From: Salticus scenicus
Lineage: Eukaryota; Arthropoda; Arachnida; Araneae; Salticidae
Length of the DNA: 64,000 nt
Direction of reading: 5' to 3'
Assembly (NCBI GenBank): GCA_963930645.1
Contig: OZ005648.1
Location: forward strand, 201,314,480 to 201,378,479
The notes under the pieces were generated by a model that saw only the letters and a program-made list of their open reading frames with translations, did no database searches and was not told where the DNA came from. Positions 56,882-64,000 of the stretch are shown here, piece by piece. Both the position numbers and the translations under genes were made by a program. The first letter of the stretch is position 1. Each line of letters starts with the position of its first letter.

Positions 56882-58950
56882 CTATAAAAAGGCAAAATAA
56901 TAAATTGTACAATTGGATACGTAAAAATAACATTAAACCCCTCACTCAAAATGATTACCCGTACATTAATTTATCAGACCTAAAATTAAATAGCCATCAG
57001 GATAGCTTATTAAAAATGGGACAAAAGTTTATTTTAGACCAACCTATCAAAATTAAAGACAGTATAGCAAAAATTGAATCAGCCATAGAAAATATTCCAG
57101 AAGAAGCCCAAATAGACATTAGAAACGTAGCAATTCAAGAAATCAGCAAAACTATAAAAAGCAACAAAATTAACCAAGAAGACATTAAAACACTTAATAA
57201 TCTAAAGAAAAATGAAAAAATAGCGTGTACATTAACAGATAAAACCAGAAAAATAGCAATATTAAATAGACAGGAATACATAGATAAAATGGAAGAAACT
57301 ATAAATGAAATAGGTACGGAAAAAATAAAAAAAGACCCCATTAACAAAATAGTTGAAAAAACACAAAAAATAATAAAAGAAGGAACCTGGCCTGAAAACA
57401 AACCACCTACAATAAATAATTTTGCACCAAATACACCAAGAATTTTTGGCAGATATAAAGATCACAAGAACCCCCCCAAAATTAGACCAGTTGTTAACAA
57501 AAGCGAAGGACCCACTTACACAATAGAAAAATATATGGCTGAAATTTATAAAAACTTACTTCCCCCCTCGCAGCATAGCCTAAACTCCACCGAAGATTTT
57601 ATAAGTAAAATTTATGATATTGAAATACAGGAAAATTTTAAATTTGTAAGTTTTGATGTAGTTAACCTTTATCCGTCAATAGATATAAAAAATATTACTG
57701 AACTAATAAAAGAAAAAATAGATGAACATTATACAAACCCATCAATAGCCCAAACTTTAAACATAGCAACCAACTTTTTGTTGAATGAAAATTACTTCAC
57801 TTTTAATGAAAAATATTACAAACAGATCAAGGGAGTCCCAATGGGGTCTCCCATATCGGGTTTTTTAGCTGAGTTAAAATTACGTACAATAGAAAATAAT
57901 TTTGATAATAAACTTAAAGAAAAAATTTTTTATTGGTTTCGTTTTGTTGATGACGTTTTTGCAGTAATTGACCAAAAAACAGATCCCATAGAAATCTTAA
58001 ACATTTTAAATAAAATAGATCCAAATATTAAATTCACTTTAGAAGAAGAAAACAATAAACAGCTAAATTTTCTAGATGTAAATATCATTCGCCATGCTAA
58101 TAAAATAACCACACAAGTTTATAGAAAACCTAACAGCAGTAACGAAATAATCCATAAAAATAGTAAAACCCCTTTTAAATATAAGATTAATGCTATACAA
58201 TCCCATATCAACCGGGCAATAGTAATTTGTAAAGACAATAAAATTTTAAAAAATGAAATAAAAAATATAAAACAATTCACACAAAAAGCAGGATACTCTA
58301 ATAAATTAATAGATAAATTATTTAGAAAAAGATTAAAAACTCTTAATGAAATCAATAATTTTCAAAAACCAAAGCTTAAATATACTACCTCCATACCTTA
58401 TGACCGTGGAATATCTAGTAAAATCAAGAAAACTGCAGCAAAACATAATATAAATATACCCATAAAACCTAACCCTAACGTTTTTCAATTAATAAGAAGT
58501 GACAAGGATAAAACTAAACCATTAGAAACTGCAGGAATTTATAAAATACCATACAATAACGAACAAAATAAAGAAAAATGTTATATAGGAAAAACAAAGA
58601 GAAAAATAAAAACTCGCATTAAAGAACATAAACACGATATAAAAACAGGTAAATTAACCACAGCTTTAACCCAAGTAAACAAAAACGAAGAAATTAATAT
58701 CAAATTTGATGAAGTAAAAAAGTTGGCCAACTATAATAACCACGGATACGCAGCGATCAGGGAGTCTATTGAAATTTTAGCTAATTCTGACAGTTGTAAT
58801 GGCAACGAAGGTGCTATCCTTAACCGCCAATGGCGAAAAGTCTTTAAAAGAACAAGAAAACAAGAAGACCACAGTTTCGAACACCAAAGCAAAGGTAGTG
58901 ACCAAGCTGGGGCGCCCCAGATGAAACTAGTATACCAAGATGTAACGTGA
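56851..58950 (+). CDS. Penelope-like reverse transcriptase / GIY-YIG endonuclease, right copy
   Basis: The mirror image of the left copy, also 699 codons with all catalytic motifs intact. Only three residues differ: position 6 (Ile here, Leu in the left copy, at the palindrome centre), 181 (Glu versus Asp, GAA versus GAT) and 359 (Ile versus Phe, from a one-base change in an A/T run). Both frames staying open, with so few differences over 2.1 kb, implies recent formation or ongoing correction between arms. As in the left copy the frame lacks a proper start codon, so neither copy is likely to make a full-length protein by itself. The 3' non-coding part is only 36 bases before the flanking repeat. 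Confidence 0.92.
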   Translation: MNFFLIERNSTIKRQNNKLYNWIRKNNIKPLTQNDYPYINLSDLKLNSHQDSLLKMGQKFILDQPIKIKDSIAKIESAIENIPEEAQIDIRNVAIQEISKTIKSNKINQEDIKTLNNLKKNEKIACTLTDKTRKIAILNRQEYIDKMEETINEIGTEKIKKDPINKIVEKTQKIIKEGTWPENKPPTINNFAPNTPRIFGRYKDHKNPPKIRPVVNKSEGPTYTIEKYMAEIYKNLLPPSQHSLNSTEDFISKIYDIEIQENFKFVSFDVVNLYPSIDIKNITELIKEKIDEHYTNPSIAQTLNIATNFLLNENYFTFNEKYYKQIKGVPMGSPISGFLAELKLRTIENNFDNKLKEKIFYWFRFVDDVFAVIDQKTDPIEILNILNKIDPNIKFTLEEENNKQLNFLDVNIIRHANKITTQVYRKPNSSNEIIHKNSKTPFKYKINAIQSHINRAIVICKDNKILKNEIKNIKQFTQKAGYSNKLIDKLFRKRLKTLNEINNFQKPKLKYTTSIPYDRGISSKIKKTAAKHNINIPIKPNPNVFQLIRSDKDKTKPLETAGIYKIPYNNEQNKEKCYIGKTKRKIKTRIKEHKHDIKTGKLTTALTQVNKNEEINIKFDEVKKLANYNNHGYAAIRESIEILANSDSCNGNEGAILNRQWRKVFKRTRKQEDHSFEHQSKGSDQAGAPQMKLVYQDVT

Positions 58951-59006
58951 AGATAAGTAAAAGGTTATATATCTTAATTGTTTTATAAACTTATATTAAC
59001 TTGAAA

Positions 59007-59388
59007 ATACAACTTTTGGATCTCATGAAAATTTTCGTTTTTAAATTACTCTAAGACAGACAGACAAAGATCAAATATTAAAAAACTTGACTAATCAGGA
59101 AGCCTCAAAACGTTTAAATATATATCATGTGTCTATGAGATATTCATTTCAATTCCTGAGCAGCTTTCCTGGACATAGTAACATCTATACTAATATTATA
59201 AATGTGAAAGTTTCGATGTATGTATGGATGTTTGTTACTCAATCATGCCAGAACGGCTAAACAGAACTGGATGAAATTTGGTACAGAGATAGATAACAGT
59301 CTGGAATAGGACATAGGCTACTATTTATACTGGAAATTTGATTAGATTTTTAAAAATTAATTAAAATATGAAAATAATTAACTGGTAA
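59007..59388. other. Helitron-family DNA with a second 5' terminus
   Basis: TCTATACTAATATTATAAAT at 59184, preceded by A, is the sequence with which many arthropod Helitrons begin. It is followed by TTACTCAATCATGCCAGAAC and GGTACAGAGATAGATAACAG, which I also associate with that group. Its own 3' end was not found; the element is interrupted by the Helitron at 59389. Bases 59050-59130 repeat part of the 37375-37625 dispersed repeat. Confidence 0.45.
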
Positions 59389-59542
59389 TCTATATTAATA
59401 AAATCAGACTTTTGTCTGTAAATTTGTCAGAATCAAAAAATTTTGCGATATCTTCACATTTCACACACCATGAAAGCCGAAAATGCCTTCAGAAAATTTT
59501 GCCTGTGCGTGTGTGGCATCGTGTCTGTATGTCGCTTTTTTT

Positions 59543-59990
59543 TGTTCGGGCATCACTTGAGAACGGCTGGACGGAATTCAACGGCGCTTGGCAGAAACTT
59601 AGATCTTTACCCAACTTAAAATCATATCTATCAACTTTTCCGAAATTCCCCTACATTCCCCCCTGGGGGGCAAAGACAAAAACACATTTGTCCGGGTATC
59701 ACTTGAGAACGGCTGGACGGAATTCAACGGCGATTGGCTGAAACTTAGGTCTTCACCCAACTTAAAATTATATCTATCAACTTTTCAGAAGTTCCCCCTG
59801 GGGGGCAAAAGACAAAAACATGTTTGTCCGGGTATCACTTGAGAACGGCTGGACGGAATTCAACAGTGCTTGGCTTGAATTTAGGTCTTTACCCAACTTA
59901 AAATTATATCTATCAACTTGTCCGAAATTCTCCCCCTCCCCCCCCCCCCGTTCCCCCCCTGCGGGGGCAAAAGACAAAAATACGTTTGTA
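59543..59990. repeat. Three tandem units of about 145 bp
   Basis: Each unit begins TGTCCGGGTATCACTTGAGA (variants at 59543, 59689, 59825), continues ACGGCTGGACGGAATTCAAC, TTACCCAACTTAAAAT and TATCTATCAACTTTTC, and ends in CCCCCTGGGGGGCAAA. Inside the Helitron 59389-61296. Confidence 0.8.
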
Positions 59991-60765
59991 AGCATAACTC
60001 GGCTCCTAATTACTTCACAACAAACAAATTCCACATAGGTAGACTAGGCATGAGTACAAATAAAACATTATCTGTGATTTAGGAATTTTCGATTTTTAAG
60101 GGAAGAGGGAAAATCGATTTTTGGTGGGAAATTTCGAAAATTCCTGATTTGAGTAGAACTCTACCAAAAATGGAACAAAGATGTTGAAAAAAGGCTATGT
60201 GACTTTCTTAGGATATTTCCTAAGACACATTTTAGATTTTTTGTGATCTGCCATTTTTTTATTTTATTTTTTTTTTTTTTTGGGGGGGGGGGGGGGGGGG
60301 TGAGAGAGGAAGGGGTATGTGTTACAAAAGGCAAATTTGAAACACCCTTTTTAGCACTAAATTTGTCCTGGGAAATTTATGAGAGCTGCAGTCACGAAGT
60401 TTGGTGCTTGGATTGTTTATATGCATCCGGCACCTAAGGAAACGGGATTTATTGAAATACCCCCTTCCCCCAAGGGGGACAGGAAGCAAAAAAACGTTTG
60501 TAAGTATAACTCGGCCCTAAATTATTTCACGGTGAAGAAATTGCACATGATGAGACTAGACTTGAGTATAGATAAAACATTATGTACGATTTTAGAATTC
60601 TTAAAGGAGAGAGGGGAAAAATCGTTTTTTGAGGGGGAAATTTCAGAAATTCCGGATTTTTTAGTAGAGCTCTACTGAAGATGTTACAAAGGTATTGAAA
60701 ATTTCCATGTGTCTTCTTTAGAATATTTTAAAAAACACTTTCGTTTTTTTGTCGATTTTTTTTTT

Positions 60766-60796
<31 letters not shown>

Positions 60797-60990
60797 GGGG
60801 TTTACAAATTCAAGACACACACCCCCTTTTAGCGCTAAATTTGTCTTTGGAAATCTATGGGATTTGCGGTCGTGAAATTTGGTGCGCAAATTGTTTATAT
60901 GTATCCGACACTTATTGTAACAAGATTTTACGAAATTCGCCCACTTACCACCTTGGGGTCAAGGGGGGGGGGGGCAATAAACACAAGTAA
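59980..60990. repeat. Two tandem units of about 510 bp, each with a T-run/G-run junction
   Basis: ACGTTTGTAAG.ATAACTCGGC, ATAAAACATTAT, GGGAAATTTC.GAAATTCC and TAGAGC/AACTCTAC recur about 513 bp apart, and a third start is visible near 60985. Each unit has T followed directly by a long G run (60265-60300 and 60764-60800), an unusual composition that may be copy-number or assembly sensitive. Confidence 0.7.
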
Positions 60991-61140
60991 AAACACGTTA
61001 TTCTCTTTGAATTCGCTTTGCATTACGTTAGAATGATGAGTTTTGGTGTATGGATGTTGATTAGGTACTTTGGTAAGATTTCGCAAAACTTCTAACTACT
61101 TAGCCGCTGGGGAAGAGGAAGTAAGAAGTGGGTAAGTTGC

Positions 61141-61160
61141 TGCCGAAGGCAGTGTGAACC
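61141..61160. repeat. Array-type hairpin block, inverted
   Basis: GCTGCCGAAGGCAGTGTGAA, followed by CCTGGA, is the reverse complement of the CAGGTTC..CTGCCTTCGGCAGC block found in every monomer of the 32.3-34.0 kb array. Confidence 0.5.
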
Positions 61161-61498
61161 TGGAATCCTCACGTTGCAAGCGGGAAAAGCCTCTACGGAA
61201 TACAGAGGAAACTTTAACTTAGGTTATTAATAATGATATGGAACTTTGACGACTCATTTAAGTATAGTGCTCAGCGAAGCGGGCAAAGCCTGCTAGTTGC
61301 CTTAATATAAGCCATTTAAATTTTTAATTGTTGCCAAAAAAGTTAACAAGGTATTTGCTTTTATTTATTTTTATTTTTTTATTATTATTATTTTTTTTTT
61401 CAACATAAAATGAATTATGTTTTCACGCGAAAAATAAAAAAATACTAAATGTTAAGTTGGTGAATGAGAAAATGATGTCTCTATAACTTGTTCCTCCA

Positions 61499-61783
61499 GT
61501 GCACCATTGGTATCTGAGTCACCAGCCAGGTGGCTCTCTGACACTTGATTGTAACAGGCAAGATCAAACTACTCTCACTCGATTCCTCAGTGGTCGTCTT
61601 AGATCTTTCACATTTTTGGGTGGTTCCAAGCATTTTGAAGTCTGTGCCAAGTGTTCTATTGAACAGGCTTCCCCTGATCATATTTTTCAGTGCCTGGGGC
61701 TTTCTAGGCAGGATCTTACAGACAATCCTCTATTGGTTCTTCTAGACTTCTTTAGGGTACACAATTTCATGGGCCTGATTTAG
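61499..61783 (+). pseudogene. LINE fragment: C-terminal end of a non-LTR retrotransposon RNase H region
   Basis: The frame reads HHWYLSHQPGGSLTLDCNRQ, DQTTLTRFLSGRLRSFTFLG, FEVCAKCSIEQASPDHIFQC, then LGLSRQDLTDNPLLVLLDFF to a stop. The PGGSL..RQDQT.LTR..SG.LRS...CxxC..EQASPxHI..CLGL pattern is what I remember from the C-terminus of jockey-like ORF2 proteins of spiders and ticks, which suppress or mimic a zinc-knuckle end. The RT and endonuclease domains are absent, so this is a 5'-truncated copy. Confidence 0.65.
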
Positions 61784-61799
61784 CCCTGCTAGTCCTTGG

Positions 61800-62770
61800 G
61801 GATGAGCAACAACATCAACATTACTCTCTCAATTTAAGTTCGAACTTCAAACAGAATTTGTTTGATAGTATTTATGATACAGGAATCTCATTCACACAAA
61901 GATGTTGGCTAGGGATGTATCAGTATAATAGTAAGATTTGTCAAATATGGGAATTTATTTTTCATGAAAAAACATGTTTCAAAACCAGAAGTAGCGGGGA
62001 AATTTTTCCCGAAAATTATTAAACCTATACCATTCTTTCAATATATAAGAAATGCCTTCATCTTTTATAGAAAGAGGAGAAATTGGGAGGAAAAGTAAAA
62101 AATGAACTAGATCGAAAAAATTGTAAATGCATGAATTTTTTTTTTTTCATCAGTCTACCATCACTGGTCATCAATTGGATATTTTTAGTCAACCAGGCAA
62201 TTTGGCACCTTGGGATTTGTCGGACCCTGTATGTTTTTAAAGTCGAATTAACAAGGAGTGTGCATAATCCACATAATATTGCCATCAAGGAAATTTTAAA
62301 AATTTAAACAAAGATCACATTGCAACCTGGTAAGAAGTCATAAAATAGCAAATTTGAATTTGCCCTGAAAAAATTGTGTATTAAGTGCCCTAACATGCAC
62401 AAACAGTATCACATTTCTATCTCATAACTTATGTAAGAGGTATTTGTGTCAGTTTTGATGCAAGCTAGTCAATGTTTTATTGTTATCTTCAAGTTTAATT
62501 TTCTCAAATACCGCATTTTTCAATTGTGTCATTTTTCTGGCCTCAATGCAACAGGATGTTGTCATTTAAAAACGTTTATGTATTTAGAAACTTAACAGAT
62601 AATTTTCTTTGTTGTGAATTCAGCATTATTACATCACTATTTGTGTATAGCAACACTTTTTTTAAAATTTTCTACATTTAAATAAACAACTGCTTCTGAA
62701 TAATAATTTTTCATAATAAAAAAATAAATCAATAAATAGTACTAAATATAAATAGTACTATAGAAAAAGC
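61800..62770. other. Intergenic DNA, no gene seen
   Basis: Possibly LINE 3' sequence in its first 100 bases. Otherwise AT-rich, with no recognised elements. Confidence 0.35.
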
Positions 62771-62812
62771 TTGAAAAAAATTAGGACATTGACACCTGAA
62801 TATAAGAGTAAT

Positions 62813-62945
62813 CAGCCAGGTGAATATTCCATATTCAGCCAAATAGTTACTATTCCGCTCGAAGGATATTCAGTATTTGGGCAGAGAGTTAGTATTTGGT
62901 TGGCAGAATATTCGGTATTTGGCCAAAAACTGCTATTTGGTGTAT
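62813..62945. repeat. Short imperfect tandem repeat (ATATTC.GTATTTGG.CA)
   Basis: GAATATTCCATATTCAGCCA, GGATATTCAGTATTTGGGCA and AGAATATTCGGTATTTGGCC follow one another at roughly 46-bp spacing, with TTA(C)TATT(C/T)GG between them. Such GAATATTCGG strings are often subterminal repeats of hAT-like elements (inference). No ends were found. Confidence 0.5.
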
Positions 62946-63296
62946 CCTTAGTCACCCCTCCCCCTTTTTTTTTTCTATACTGCACTTGGGAGAGAATACT
63001 TGGTGTGGGGTTTGGGTTTAATTTTTTAAAACAAATAGAAGTAAACTTAAATTTCAAAAGTGTGCAGAAGAGATTAAAGCTGTAACCATGCAATCAAAAG
63101 AGAAATAGAAGAAACAGATGATCTGTTGATTACATTAAACAGCCTCTCTAGGAGAAAGACTACAATTTGAAAACTTTAAATAATAAATTAAGAAACAAAA
63201 ATAAACTAGTAGATAAACATCCATTATACGGTTTGTCTTCTTCAATTAACCTGTAGCATAAAGACCAGCTCAAGATATTTTTCTAATTAAAATATA

Positions 63297-63425
63297 CAGT
63301 AACCACTGCTTAATAAAATCAGCTGCTTAATCTAAATCAAATTGCCAGGACTGGAGTCAAATAAATACAAACTACTTTTAAATCCACCGCTTAATAAAAT
63401 CAGCATTGCTGGTTAATAAACTAAA
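63297..63425. repeat. Possible pogo-type MITE end
   Basis: TA|CAGTAACCACTGCTTAATAA followed by AATCAGCTGCTTAATCTAAA, with GCTTAATAAAATCAGC repeated near 63389. The CAGT start after TA and the repeated GCTTAAT.AAATCAGC suggest a Tigger/pogo-related MITE. The opposite end is not clear. An (ATA)n microsatellite follows (63424-63448). Confidence 0.4.
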
Positions 63426-63448
63426 ATAATAATAATAATAATAATAAA

Positions 63449-63915
63449 ATCTTCAGCGGCAAAAAATGTCTATGCATGCTAAACATTTTTTAAATATATG
63501 TTGTGTTACTTTAATGATTCGTTTGTTTTGCAGGCTGTTAATTAATAAAACTGGTTTCTTTAAATTTCTGTATTTCATCCCCTGATAATTTTTTTTTTTT
63601 TCTCATTTTTCTGAACTTCTCAAAGAATTTTTAATCTTAATGGTCATTGATGTTTCAGTAATCTTGTATCTGTTGCTTGGCTTCTACTATGCTTAATAGA
63701 TCATTATCATATATATGTATATACATATATATATTTTTTTTTTTTCACAGTGATTTTTTTTTTATTTTTGAAATAAGAAAGCAAGTGATAATTTATTATT
63801 ATTATAATTTTTTTTATTATTAAAAGGCAATTCCCAGTTCTTATTTTGAAATAACTATGAAGCAACAGGTTTGAACAGAAATTTTTTAAATTTAAACGAA
63901 AAGCATGAACTTTTG
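63449..63915. other. AT-rich DNA, no gene seen
   Basis: T runs, an ATATATGTATATACATATATAT patch near 63709-63731, and no coding similarity. Confidence 0.4.
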
Positions 63916-64000
63916 CAGGGTGGCTAGTCATTTCCTTCCAAAAAAATCCCTGACTTTTCCCTGACCTTTTTACGAAAACAATTAAGCTTTCATGTGACGC
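63916..64000. mobile_element. Start of a CAGGGTGGC hAT-like element, cut by the window edge
   Basis: CAGGGTGGCTAGTCATTTCC followed by TCCCTGACTTTTCCCTGACC matches the left terminus and TTCCCTGA subterminal words of 29674-30215. The right end lies beyond the window. Confidence 0.55.

Larger units (their letters stand above)
54719..58986. mobile_element. Head-to-head inverted dimer of a Penelope-like element
   Basis: Arms 54746-56865 and 56867-58986 (2120 bp each) are near-perfect inverted copies centred on base 56866, with no spacer. An imperfect direct repeat flanks the whole: AAACTTATATTACTTGAAA (54700-54718) and AAACTTATATTAACTTGAAA (58987-59006), one base different in length. The left copy has about 27 extra bases of 3' sequence (54719-54745). 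Both copies are cut at the same 5' point, inside the reading frame. This looks like one insertion of an inverted, 5'-truncated dimer, an arrangement Penelope-like elements are known to produce. A palindromic assembly artefact is unlikely because the outer ends differ and the repeat brackets the pair. Confidence 0.85.
59389..61296 (+). mobile_element. Non-autonomous Helitron, 1.9 kb
   Basis: 5' end A|TCTATATTAATAAAATCAG. The 3' end has a GCTCAGCGAAGCGGGC hairpin region, then AAAGCCTG and CTAG (61293-61296), followed by host T. The flanks rejoin as ...TTAACTGGTAA|TTGCCTTAATATAAGCC, matching the uninterrupted paralogue at 24100-24160 (AATAACCTCCTAA|TAGCTTTAGAATTAGCC). That supports both boundaries without any target duplication, as expected for rolling-circle insertion. 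No Rep/helicase. Filled with tandem repeats (59543-59990 and 59980-60990). Confidence 0.75.

Noticed and set aside
55377..58355. Several 60-88 codon frames antisense to the Penelope genes, duplicated in mirror image
   Set aside because: Shadows of the RT frame; their duplication follows from the palindrome.
54746..58986. Palindrome as pure assembly artefact
   Set aside because: The arms differ at a few positions, the 3' ends differ in length, and a direct repeat brackets the pair. Read evidence would still be needed to exclude it fully.
60379..60990. Frames of 93-99 codons in the 510-bp repeats
   Set aside because: Low-complexity translation of T/G runs and repeat units; no family similarity.
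62771..63085. 104-codon frame with repeated YSVFGQ
   Set aside because: The repeat comes from the ATATTCGGTATTTGG DNA tandem, not from a protein family.

Overview
This is an AT-rich eukaryotic window, almost certainly from an arthropod. A spider or other arachnid is my best guess: the fragment at 61.5 kb has the RNase H C-terminus common in spider non-LTR retrotransposons, and the first kilobase is a decayed copy of a gene family that is multicopy in arachnids and some other invertebrates. There are no operons, Shine-Dalgarno sites or CRISPRs. Most long open frames belong to mobile elements. I found only one good candidate for host coding sequence: a 3'-terminal exon of an unidentified membrane protein on the minus strand (44713-44859).

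Layout. 0-1 kb: pseudogene of the uncharacterised family. 2.3-14.7 kb: hAT-type elements with intact 8-bp target duplications (2331-3381, 4251-6182, 6727-12523, 12595-14670), several nested. The 5.8-kb member carries fold-back elements and a complex tandem array. 14.8-22 kb: small TTAA and TA elements, a pogo/Tigger transposase remnant, palindromic MITEs and a tRNA-derived SINE. 24.4-26.6 kb: a complete piggyBac element whose transposase has one in-frame stop. 27-34 kb: Helitron-like DNA and an 11-unit tandem array with a period of about 148 bp. 34.0-34.4 kb: a fold-back element with a tRNA-like sequence in each arm. 40.1-43.0 kb: an inverted Tc1-like element with two further elements nested inside. 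45.9-49.5 kb: mariner inside Helitron inside a hAT-like element. 50.4-54.3 kb: one hAT inserted 3 bp inside the end of another.

The most striking object is at 54.7-59.0 kb. Two nearly identical Penelope-like retroelement copies (reverse transcriptase plus GIY-YIG nuclease, 699 codons each) are joined head to head as a 4.24-kb palindrome, with an imperfect 19-20 bp direct repeat on either side, as if the dimer had inserted as one unit. After it come a 1.9-kb Helitron (59389-61296) with internal tandem repeats and T/G homopolymer runs, a LINE fragment, and the start of another element running off the window.

Element boundaries were read by eye from terminal inverted repeats and target duplications. 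Superfamily names rest on terminal motifs, duplication length and, where present, protein motifs. No database search was possible.
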